A DNA stretch of 9,514 nucleotides, taken from the NCBI GenBank assembly GCA_027343725.1, contig DAHWKH010000172.1, forward strand, positions 1 to 9,514, read 5' to 3'. The notes beneath the pieces were generated by a model. It was not told the DNA's origin. It ran no database searches and worked only from the letters and a program-made list of their open reading frames with translations. Origin of the DNA: Acidiferrobacteraceae bacterium. Its GTDB lineage: Bacteria; Pseudomonadota; Gammaproteobacteria; Acidiferrobacterales; Acidiferrobacteraceae. How positions within the stretch are numbered: position 1 is the first letter of the stretch; each line of letters opens with the position of its first letter. The position numbers and the translations under genes are program-made. Below, piece after piece: positions 1 to 6,030 of this stretch.

Positions 1-29
1 CGGCACGACGGGCATTGGGTCAGGATCAT
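1..29 (-). CDS. Start of a CxxC zinc-ribbon-type protein (partial, DUF3426/MJ0042-like)
   Basis: Only the first nine codons are in the window; the gene runs off the left edge. Read on the minus strand, an ATG at 29 overlaps the prmA stop as ATGA and encodes MILTQCPSC. A short polar start followed by a C-P-x-C pair is how many MJ0042-type zinc-ribbon proteins with a DUF3426 domain begin, and such genes often lie directly downstream of prmA in Proteobacteria. The 4-bp overlap suggests translational coupling with prmA as the last visible gene of the operon. The family assignment rests on nine residues and on gene context, so it is an inference; a different small metal-binding protein is possible. 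Confidence 0.5.
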
Positions 30-886
30 GCACGCCCCCCGGCGAGCAGGCACCACGTGTCCTCGTCCTGCACGCTCAAGGCAAAGTCGGGGAACGCGGC
101 GCGCACCGCGTCCACCTGCTGGGGCAGGATGCCCGACAGCGCGAGCGCCCCGCCCGGGGCCACGGCCGCGCGCAGGCCCTCGGCCGCGCGCAGGAGCGGG
201 CCCGCGAGGATATTCGCGACCACGAGCGTGAAGGCCTCATGAGATGGGATCGGCGGATAACCGACCTGAAGCCGTTCGCCCACGCCGTTGGCCTCCGCGT
301 TGTCGGCGGTCGCCGCGATCGCGAGCGGATCGATGTCGAGGGCGAGCGCGTCGCGCGCGCCGAGCTTCAGGGCCGCGATCGCGAGGATGCCCGATCCGCA
401 ACCGAAGTCGAGGACGCGGGCCGCCGGGTGCCGAGCGAGGCGGTCCTGCAGAAAGCGCAGGCAAAGCCGTGTCGTCGGGTGGGTTCCGCTGCCGAAGGCG
501 AGCCCCGGGTCGAGGTGCAGGGCGGTCGCGCCCGCGGGGGCCTTTGTGTCGCGCGGGCAGACCCAGAGCGTCTCGCTCACGGCAAACGCCGTCCAACCCT
601 TGCGCGCCTCGCGCTCCCACCCCGCGTCGGTCACCGCCTCACGCGTGCTCGCGACCCCCGGGGGCAAGAGGCTGGCCGCGAAATCCGCCGCGCCCGCGCT
701 CAGAAAAAACGCGGCGACGCGCGTCCGCGGCCAGTAGCGGGGGGCATCCGGCGGGCCTTCATCGTAGAGCGCGGGCGCGTCCGCCGCGTCCTCGAAGCGC
801 AGGGCGCACGCCCCGGCGGCCTCGAAGAGCCGCTCGACGGCGTCGACCTGCGACCCGTCGATCGTGAACGCCAGCAGAACACTCAC
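26..886 (-). CDS. prmA: Ribosomal protein L11 methyltransferase PrmA
   Basis: PrmA is a cytoplasmic SAM-dependent enzyme that trimethylates amino groups of ribosomal protein L11. The 286-residue product is close to the usual ~290. An N-terminal substrate-recognition domain (about 1-110) is followed by the family signature FGSGTHPTTRLCL (131-143), the SAM-binding loop VLDFGCGSGILAI (158-170), the acidic DIDPLAI (184-190) that contacts the SAM ribose, and VVANILAGPLL (222-232), the NxL-type catalytic region of this family. The start is GTG at 886, seven bases after the accC stop, with a GAGG ribosome binding site five bases upstream that overlaps the accC stop codon. The stop overlaps the start of the next gene. 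It is the seventh gene of the cutA-to-prmA run. Nothing is truncated. Confidence 0.96.
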   Translation of the reverse strand: MSVLLAFTIDGSQVDAVERLFEAAGACALRFEDAADAPALYDEGPPDAPRYWPRTRVAAFFLSAGAADFAASLLPPGVASTREAVTDAGWEREARKGWTAFAVSETLWVCPRDTKAPAGATALHLDPGLAFGSGTHPTTRLCLRFLQDRLARHPAARVLDFGCGSGILAIAALKLGARDALALDIDPLAIAATADNAEANGVGERLQVGYPPIPSHEAFTLVVANILAGPLLRAAEGLRAAVAPGGALALSGILPQQVDAVRAAFPDFALSVQDEDTWCLLAGGRA

Positions 887-893
887 GCGCGCC

Positions 894-2234
894 TCACGTC
901 TTCAATCGGCCCTCGAGGTAATGGATGTCGACGGGCCCCGCCTGGAACAAGGCGTCGTTCAAGAGCAGATGGTGCAGCGGGATGTTGGTCTTGATGCCGT
1001 CCACGACCATCTCGCTCAAGGCGATCCGCAGCCGCGCCATGGCGGTCTTGCGATCATCGGCGTGGGCCACGAGTTTGCCGATGAGCGAGTCGTAGTACGG
1101 CGGCACCACGTAGTTGGTGTAAATGTGGGAGTCGAACCGAATGCCGGGCCCGCCCGGCTGGTGATATTGGGTGATGCGGCCGGGCGAAGGCATGAAGGTC
1201 TCCGGGTCCTCGGCGTTGATCCGGCACTCCATGGCGTGACCGCGCATGTGAATGTCGTCCTGACGCAGCGTCAGAGGTTCGCCGGAGGCGATGAGCAGCT
1301 GTTGTTGCACGATGTCGACGCCGGTGACGAACTCGGTCACGGGGTGTTCCACCTGCACGCGCGTATTCATCTCGATGAAGTAGAATTGCCCGTTCTCGTA
1401 GAGAAATTCGAAAGTCCCGGCGCCCCGATAGCCGATCCGCTGGCAGGCGGCGACGCACAGCTCGCCCATGCGCGTGCGCTCGGCCGGGCTGATCCCCGGC
1501 GCCGGCGATTCCTCGATGACCTTCTGGTGGCGTCGCTGCAGCGAGCAATCGCGCTCCCCGAGGTGAATGGCGTGTCCATGCTCGTCGGCCAGGACCTGGA
1601 ACTCGACGTGCCGCGGCTTCTCGAGGTACTTCTCCATGTACACGACGTCATTGTTGAAGGCCGCCCGTGCCTCGGCGCGCGTCAGGGCGAGCGCGCTCAA
1701 CAGCGCGGCCTCGGCGTGCACGACGCGCATGCCCTTGCCGCCGCCGCCGCCCGTGGCCTTGATGAGGACCGGATAGCCGATGGTGCGCGCGATCGCGAGC
1801 GTGCGCTGTTCGTCGTCATCGAGCGGGCCGTCGGACCCGGGGACGCACGGCACGCCCGCCTCCTTCATGGCGCGGATCGCGGAGATCTTGTCGCCCATCA
1901 GACGGATGGTCTCCGGCCGCGGCCCGATGAAGATGAAGCCGCTCTGCTCGACGCGCTCGGCGAAATCCGCGTTCTCGGAGAGGAAGCCGTAACCGGGATG
2001 AATGGCGACGGCGTCCGTGACCTCGGCGGCGCTGATCACGGCCGGGATGTTGAGATAACTCTTGGCGGCCGGGGCCGGTCCGATGCACACCGACTCGTCC
2101 GCGAGCCGCACGTACTTGGCGTCCCGGTCGGCCTCGGAGTGCAAAGCCACGGTTTTGATGCCGAGCGTGCGACAGGCACGCTGCACGCGCAGGGCGATCT
2201 CCCCGCGATTGGCGATGACGACTTTGTCGATCAT
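894..2234 (-). CDS. accC: Biotin carboxylase subunit of acetyl-CoA carboxylase
   Basis: AccC carries out the ATP-dependent carboxylation of biotin on AccB, the first half of the acetyl-CoA carboxylase reaction that makes malonyl-CoA for fatty acids. The 446-residue product is near the 449 of E. coli AccC. Visible features are the N-terminal biotin carboxylase domain (MIDKVVIANRGEIALR), the ATP-grasp glycine loop KATGGGGGKGMRV (159-171), HQKVIEESPAP (236-246) and EMNTRVQVEHPVTE (288-301). Residues equivalent to E. coli K116, K159, K238, E276, E288, N290, R292, E296 and R338 are all in place. I chose ATG at 2234, four bases after the accB stop. A TTG at 2252 would add six residues (MSSSSP), overlap accB and break the family N-terminus, so it is unlikely. 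The carboxyltransferase genes accA and accD are not in the window. Confidence 0.97.
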   Translation of the reverse strand: MIDKVVIANRGEIALRVQRACRTLGIKTVALHSEADRDAKYVRLADESVCIGPAPAAKSYLNIPAVISAAEVTDAVAIHPGYGFLSENADFAERVEQSGFIFIGPRPETIRLMGDKISAIRAMKEAGVPCVPGSDGPLDDDEQRTLAIARTIGYPVLIKATGGGGGKGMRVVHAEAALLSALALTRAEARAAFNNDVVYMEKYLEKPRHVEFQVLADEHGHAIHLGERDCSLQRRHQKVIEESPAPGISPAERTRMGELCVAACQRIGYRGAGTFEFLYENGQFYFIEMNTRVQVEHPVTEFVTGVDIVQQQLLIASGEPLTLRQDDIHMRGHAMECRINAEDPETFMPSPGRITQYHQPGGPGIRFDSHIYTNYVVPPYYDSLIGKLVAHADDRKTAMARLRIALSEMVVDGIKTNIPLHHLLLNDALFQAGPVDIHYLEGRLKT

Positions 2235-2238
2235 GGGG

Positions 2239-2682
2239 CTACTCGATGACAAACAGCGTTTCGCCGTACTCGACCGGCTGGCCGTTTTCCTTGAGGATGG
2301 CAGTCACGACACCCGCGCGATCGGCCTCGATCTCGTTTAACATCTTCATCGCCTCGATGATGCACAAGGGGTCGCCGACGGCCACCGTCGCGCCGACATC
2401 GACGAACGGCGGCGAGTCCGGTGACGGCGCGCGGTAGAAGGTGCCGACCATGGGCGAGAGCACGGTATGTCCCCGGGGTTCGGGGACCGCGGGCGGCGCG
2501 GGCGCGCTCACGGGGGTTTGCGGGGGGCTCGGGGCGGACGACGGCGCGCCAGCCGGCGGGGCCGACACGACCGAGGTCGCGCGGCTGATGCGGATCGACT
2601 CCTCCCCTTCCCGGATCTCGAGTTCGCCCAAATGCGAGGCCTCGAGCATTTCTATGAGTTTTTTGACTTTACGGATATCCAC
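2239..2682 (-). CDS. accB: Biotin carboxyl carrier protein of acetyl-CoA carboxylase
   Basis: AccB carries the biotin that AccC carboxylates and the carboxyltransferase uses. The 147-residue protein has the three usual parts: an N-terminal segment MDIRKVKKLIEMLEAS with the conserved EIREGEESIRISR strand (22-34), a flexible Pro/Ala/Ser-rich linker (about 36-68), and the C-terminal biotinyl domain. The biotinylation motif EAMKM is at 110-114, so K113 is the modified lysine, and the thumb region SPDSPPFVDVG (87-97) typical of bacterial BCCP is present. The start is GTG at 2682, six bases after the aroQ stop. The sequence GGTGA, which matches the middle of the Shine-Dalgarno consensus, sits six bases upstream and overlaps that stop. 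No in-frame ATG fits the conserved N-terminus. Confidence 0.97.
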   Translation of the reverse strand: MDIRKVKKLIEMLEASHLGELEIREGEESIRISRATSVVSAPPAGAPSSAPSPPQTPVSAPAPPAVPEPRGHTVLSPMVGTFYRAPSPDSPPFVDVGATVAVGDPLCIIEAMKMLNEIEADRAGVVTAILKENGQPVEYGETLFVIE

Positions 2683-2688
2683 GGACGC

Positions 2689-3132
2689 TCACCGAGATTG
2701 CAAATGGGAAATGGCCGCCGTCAGGGCGAGTTCGTAGCCCAGGGCGCCGAGGCCGCTGATCACCCCGAAGGCGATATCGGAGAAATACGAATGGCGCCGA
2801 AAGGGCTCGCGGCTGTAGACGTTCGAGAGGTGAACCTCGATAAAAGGCAGCGCCACCGCCGCCAAGGCATCGCGCAGCGCAACGCTTGTGTGGGTGAAGG
2901 CCGCCGGATTGAATACGATGAAGCGCGTGCCGTCGCTCGCCGCCGCATGGATGCGGTTGATGAGCTCGCTCTCGGCATTGCTTTGCAGGAAGGCGATCGA
3001 CAGCGACGTCTCGGCGGCGAGTGCCGCCAGGCGGCTCTCGATCATCGCAAGCGGCGTGTCGCCATAGACCCCGGGCTCGCGGGTACCGAGCAGGTTGAGA
3101 TTGGGGCCGTTCAGTACGAGTAGATCAGCCAT
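2689..3132 (-). CDS. aroQ: Type II 3-dehydroquinate dehydratase
   Basis: AroQ catalyses the third step of the shikimate pathway, the trans dehydration of 3-dehydroquinate to 3-dehydroshikimate, as a cytoplasmic dodecamer. The 147-residue length is typical. Recognisable motifs are LNGPNLNLLGTREP (7-20) with the lid tyrosine just after it (Y23), QSNAESELI (50-58), FNPAAFTHTS (74-83) and EVHLSNVYSREPFRRHS (99-115), which supplies the catalytic histidine H101. I chose ATG at 3132 because it gives the family N-terminus. The frame stays open upstream to a TTG at 3225, but those 31 residues look like translated intergenic DNA. The ribosome binding site is weak. The 93-bp gap upstream, the largest in the minus-strand run, may contain a promoter for aroQ-accB-accC-prmA; aroQ next to accBC is a common arrangement. 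Confidence 0.96.
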   Translation of the reverse strand: MADLLVLNGPNLNLLGTREPGVYGDTPLAMIESRLAALAAETSLSIAFLQSNAESELINRIHAAASDGTRFIVFNPAAFTHTSVALRDALAAVALPFIEVHLSNVYSREPFRRHSYFSDIAFGVISGLGALGYELALTAAISHLQSR

Positions 3133-3225
3133 GCGCCGTCCCGCCGGGGGATCCCGGTCGGGGCATTGTGCCCGCCACCGCCGTTTTTGTCCAGTTAGCC
3201 GCTGTTCGCCGCAGTTACCGGACAA

Positions 3226-3759
3226 TTAACGCCGCTTGAAGGCGTAATGGATGTCGGCCTGTAGGGCGTGCGGGCTGAAGGCCCCGAGCCGCCCGGTCAG
3301 GATCCGGCCGTGCGGGCTCACGAACAGGCTGAACGGGATCGCCCCCTGCACGTCCCCGTATTCCGCCATCATCGCCAGGGCCCGTTCGCCCCCCAGCACC
3401 ACCGGGTAGGGGATGTGGTGGCGGTGCACGTAGCGGCTCACCGCGGGCTTGTGGTCGAGCGCGATCCCGACGACCACGAGGCCGCGCGCGCGGTCGCGCG
3501 CGGCGACGGTCTTCAGAAGCGGGATCTCGGCCCGGCAGGGGGGGCACCACGGGGCCCAGAAATTCACGAGATAGACCTTCGCCGGCCAGTGGTCGAGCGT
3601 GCGCATGCGCCCGCTGAGGCTTGGGAGCGCGAGACGGAAGCGGTCATGGTGGGCGCGCGGGTGGGGCGCCGATGCGGGCCCGTGACGCCCGAGCCAATAG
3701 CCGCCGCCGAGCGCGCCGATCACGAGGAGGGCCCAGAGGATGTGCGCGTGTTTTGTCAT
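3226..3759 (-). CDS. Membrane-anchored TlpA/ResA-like thioredoxin-fold protein
   Basis: This 177-residue protein has one N-terminal membrane segment (about 7-24, HILWALLVIGALGGGYWLG) followed by a periplasmic thioredoxin fold. The active site is NFWAPWCPPC with C72 and C75, and the cis-proline loop is at I141-P142 (GAIPFSLFV). A hydrophobic strand with an acidic residue, GLVVVGIALD, follows the active site helix as in TlpA/ResA proteins. Such proteins reduce disulfides in apocytochromes c or other periplasmic partners. The start ATG at 3759 overlaps the dsbD stop as ATGA, with a GGGAG site eight bases upstream. This coupling suggests that DsbD supplies its electrons. A specific role (cytochrome c maturation versus general thiol repair) cannot be told from the sequence, so no symbol is given. 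Confidence 0.9.
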   Translation of the reverse strand: MTKHAHILWALLVIGALGGGYWLGRHGPASAPHPRAHHDRFRLALPSLSGRMRTLDHWPAKVYLVNFWAPWCPPCRAEIPLLKTVAARDRARGLVVVGIALDHKPAVSRYVHRHHIPYPVVLGGERALAMMAEYGDVQGAIPFSLFVSPHGRILTGRLGAFSPHALQADIHYAFKRR

Positions 3760-5657
3760 GGTCTGATCTCCCGGAGGCGACGCAGGACGGCCGCGGGCCC
3801 CTTATAGCCGTAAAAGTCCGCGGCCCGATCCAGGGTGCCGCGCGCGGAAAAGAACAGGACCGCCGGCGGCCCGAGGATGCCGTAGCGACGTTTCATGGCG
3901 CGCGTTTTGCGCGTGTCGTGCGTGACGTCGGCCTCGATGAGCGTAAAGCCCGCCAGGGCCCCGCGCACACGCCTGTTGGCGAACGTGGTCTTTTGCAGGC
4001 GCAGGCAGTCGATGCACCAGGACGCGGAGAAATCGACGAGCGCGGGCCTTCCCGCGCGCCGCGCTTGCGCAAGCGCCCGCTTCAGCGCGGCCTCGCTCCG
4101 GACGGTGGTAAAGGCGGGCGCGCCCCGAGCCGGCGTGGCGGCGGGCTCGATGAGCGCCGCCGACAGGGGCTTTAAGGGGTCGCGCCGCCCGGCAAGCCCG
4201 CCCACGACGCACAACCCGCCCCAGAGGATCACGAGCAGGCCGATGCCCGCGCGCAGCTTGGCCCACCCGGAGGGGCCGCGATCCCGGTTCTCGGGGTAGC
4301 CGATATACGCGCCGACGATGATGAGGAGCGCCCCCCACAACAACAACACCGGCACCGCCGGCAAAAACCCGATGAGGTAGATGGCGACGCCGAGCAGGAG
4401 GACCCCGAAAACGTGTTTGATGGTGTCCATCCAAGGCCCGGCCTTGGGCAAGAGGTGGCCCGCGCCGACACCGAGCGCCACCAGCACCGTGCCCATGCCG
4501 AGCGCGACACAGAACATGAGGGCGGCCCCGAGCCACGCGTTGTGACTCGAGATCGCGACCGCGAGCACCGAGATCACGAGCGGGGTCACGCACGCCCCGA
4601 CCACGAGCGCCGACAGGAGCCCGAGGACGAAGGCGCCGCCCAGCGAACGCGCGTTCATGCCTTGCGCGCGCGCGTGCACGCGATTTTGGATGAGCCCCGG
4701 CATCTGCAGGTCATAAAGGCCGAACAGCGAGAGCGCCATGAGCACGAACACGAGACTCAGGGCGCCGAGCCCCCAGGCGTTCTCGAACACCGCCTGGAGT
4801 TGCGCCCCGGTCGCGCCCGCCACGGCGCCGGCCAGCGCGTAGGTCACGCCGGTGCCGAGCACGTAGGCGAGCGACAGGGCCAGCCCCGCGCGCTTGCTCA
4901 GCCGTTCGGACCCCTGTCCGACCAGGATGCCGGAGAGGATCGGGATCATCGGCAGCACGCAGGGGGTGAACGTCAAGAGCAGGCCGACGCCGAAGGCGCC
5001 GAGGAGCGCGGCGAGCCAGGGGGTGTGCGGGTGCGCGCCCGCGGGCGCACGCGGGGTCGTGATCACGCCCGCGCTCGCTGCGTGCGGCAGCACCAGACGC
5101 ACGGTGTGCGTGACCGGCGGGTAACAGATCCCGCGCACGGCGCAACCCTGGTAGTGGACGGTGAGGGCTATGGCCTCGCCCGCGTGCGTGCCCGCGAGCG
5201 GCACGGGGAGCGTGAAAGACCTCTTGTAGATGACCAGCTTGCCGAGCACCGGGTTGCGTTCGATCGCGGCCGGCGGCATGGCGATGGGCCCGAGGTGCGC
5301 GCCGTGGCGCGGGTGCACGAGCCGGAAGCGGATCTTGTGCTGGTACAGATAGTAGCCGTGCGCGATCCGAAAGCGCGCGTCGAGCGATCGCGGGCCGACG
5401 GCCCGGACGGTCGCGTGGAACGCCTGGGAGCGCGTCAGGAACGGCCGTGCGCGATGGCTGAAGAAGGCCTTGAACGCCGCCAGGGGGCCGCCTGCGGCGT
5501 GCGCCCCGGGCGCCAGGGCGACGCTAAGGAGGAGGATTGTCCCCGCGCGTTTCCAGCCAGTCCAGATAGGGTGCGTAGCCGCGGTCGATCGGCAGGGCGA
5601 TGATCTCCGGCAGTTCGTAGGGATGGAGCGCGCGCAGGCGCTGTTCGAGCTTGTCAT
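3756..5657 (-). CDS. dsbD: Thiol:disulfide interchange protein DsbD (start uncertain)
   Basis: DsbD moves electrons from cytoplasmic thioredoxin across the inner membrane to periplasmic thiol proteins. Counting from the ATG at 5657 (633 residues), a hydrophobic signal segment (about 39-54, ending AHA) is followed by the periplasmic alpha domain with C172 and C178 (GCAVRGICYPP). The membrane domain comes next (about 212-490) with C233 (TPCVLPMIP) and C356 (GACVTPL), and a C-terminal thioredoxin-like gamma domain carries SASWCIDC (C548, C551). All six catalytic cysteines are present. The start is a problem: the only ATG/GTG/TTG in frame before the signal segment is the ATG at 5657, which overlaps cutA by 134 bp and gives an unusual ~38-residue pre-signal extension. 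A rare ATC start at 5567 would give a normal signal peptide. Its 3' end overlaps tlpA by 4 bp. Confidence 0.93.
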   Translation of the reverse strand: MTSSNSACARSIPTNCRRSSPCRSTAATHPIWTGWKRAGTILLLSVALAPGAHAAGGPLAAFKAFFSHRARPFLTRSQAFHATVRAVGPRSLDARFRIAHGYYLYQHKIRFRLVHPRHGAHLGPIAMPPAAIERNPVLGKLVIYKRSFTLPVPLAGTHAGEAIALTVHYQGCAVRGICYPPVTHTVRLVLPHAASAGVITTPRAPAGAHPHTPWLAALLGAFGVGLLLTFTPCVLPMIPILSGILVGQGSERLSKRAGLALSLAYVLGTGVTYALAGAVAGATGAQLQAVFENAWGLGALSLVFVLMALSLFGLYDLQMPGLIQNRVHARAQGMNARSLGGAFVLGLLSALVVGACVTPLVISVLAVAISSHNAWLGAALMFCVALGMGTVLVALGVGAGHLLPKAGPWMDTIKHVFGVLLLGVAIYLIGFLPAVPVLLLWGALLIIVGAYIGYPENRDRGPSGWAKLRAGIGLLVILWGGLCVVGGLAGRRDPLKPLSAALIEPAATPARGAPAFTTVRSEAALKRALAQARRAGRPALVDFSASWCIDCLRLQKTTFANRRVRGALAGFTLIEADVTHDTRKTRAMKRRYGILGPPAVLFFSARGTLDRAADFYGYKGPAAVLRRLREIRP

Positions 5658-5847
5658 AATCCTGGGACGCTGCCTTGATGAGTAAGAGGCTTTCGCTTGC
5701 CGTTTCGAGATTGCCGTGCCAGCGGTAGACAGAGCTTATGCCTTTGATGGTATTGACGCACGCCGCGAGCTTGTCCTTCACGAGGCCGCCCGCAATGGCG
5801 TCGGCCGCGTCGGTCGGGCAGGTGCAGAGGACTACAAGGCTCGCCAA
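5524..5847 (-). CDS. cutA: CutA divalent-cation tolerance protein
   Basis: CutA is a small, very stable trimeric protein with a ferredoxin-like fold. It was named for copper tolerance in E. coli, but its physiological role is still unsettled. The 107-residue product carries family features: SLVVLCTCPTDAADAIAGGL near the N-terminus, LAACVN (27-32), the YRWHGNLETASESLLLIKA segment (41-59), LHPYELPEIIALPI (74-87) and GYAPYLDWL near the end. The start is TTG at 5847, chosen because a GAGG site lies seven bases upstream and because it gives the usual length; no ATG is available. The gene is first in the minus-strand run and, as in E. coli, directly upstream of dsbD. Its leader contains several hairpins, one alternative of which would bury the ribosome binding site. 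Confidence 0.94.
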   Translation of the reverse strand: MASLVVLCTCPTDAADAIAGGLVKDKLAACVNTIKGISSVYRWHGNLETASESLLLIKAASQDYDKLEQRLRALHPYELPEIIALPIDRGYAPYLDWLETRGDNPPP

Positions 5848-5987
5848 TGAGTTCCCTCGCTTCGCGCCCCCGGGAACTTCCCGGGCCGTTTGCGCGTCTG
5901 ACTGAATGTCCGCCGGTCGCTTGCTTCCGGGGGACTCCTCCTTACGAGATTGGGGCGATGGGCCGAGAATCCGCCATCGCCCATTTT
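5848..5987 (-). promoter_or_regulatory. Structured leader of cutA mRNA with alternative hairpins
   Basis: Read on the minus strand, the ~140 bases before cutA contain three hairpins. The first is a 9-bp stem GGGCGATGG/CCATCGCCC (5953-5982). The second is a 4+4 bp stem with one mismatch, GTCC-CCGG/CCGG-GGAC (5908-5935). The third is CCCGGGAA/TTCCCGGG (5869-5885), extended by an outer CGCGC/GCGCG pair (5863-5867 with 5892-5896). The 3' arm of the third hairpin can instead pair as AGTTCCC (5872-5878) with GGGAACT (5850-5856), which would cover the GAGG ribosome binding site. The complementarity is visible directly. A switching role is inference, and I do not recognise a known riboswitch class. 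GC-rich DNA makes some stems by chance. Confidence 0.4.
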
Positions 5988-5990
5988 TTT
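5953..5990 (+). terminator. Intrinsic terminator-like hairpin on plus strand
   Basis: A perfect 9-bp stem GGGCGATGG/CCATCGCCC with a 12-base loop is followed after one A by seven T residues, the layout of a Rho-independent terminator for plus-strand transcription. No plus-strand gene lies upstream; cutA is on the other strand. It could stop antisense transcription through cutA, insulate the hydrolase promoter, end a short unannotated RNA, or act as an attenuator in a long hydrolase leader. On the minus strand the T-run becomes an A-tract before the stem, so it is not a terminator for cutA. Confidence 0.55.
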
Positions 5991-5993
5991 GGG

Positions 5994-6004
5994 ATTCTAT
6001 ACCA
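5994..6004 (-). promoter_or_regulatory. Possible extended -10 promoter for cutA operon
   Basis: On the minus strand the sequence TGGTATAGAAT gives an extended -10 (TG-N-TATAGA, or TAGAAT as a 5/6 match). Transcription would start near 5987, just before the A-tract and first leader hairpin. No good -35 box is visible at the right distance, so the call rests on the extended -10 and on position. The plus strand of the same bases (TTCTATACCATAG) is also TATA-like, so divergent overlapping promoters are possible. Confidence 0.3.
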
Positions 6005-6030
6005 TAGTGCGTTTCCTCAGGGCACATGGC

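Noticed and set aside
864..2249. 461-codon plus-strand open frame opposite accC
   Set aside because: It is a frame-shadow of a fully conserved biotin carboxylase gene. Its translation is rich in Arg, Gly, Asp and His with no recognisable motif.
2234..2252. TTG at 2252 as the accC start
   Set aside because: It adds six residues absent from the family, overlaps accB, and lacks a ribosome binding site; ATG at 2234 gives the conserved N-terminus.
5953..5990. Fluoride-riboswitch resemblance of the GGGCGATGG start of the cutA leader
   Set aside because: The bases GGCGATGG resemble the start of that riboswitch, but the arms pair fully into a plain 9-bp hairpin and the other conserved elements and pseudoknot are not visible.
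5950..6030. In-frame ATG at 5950 as the hydrolase start
   Set aside because: It would place 27 extra residues across the terminator hairpin and T-run. It has no family similarity, and the GTG at 6031 has a ribosome binding site at good spacing.
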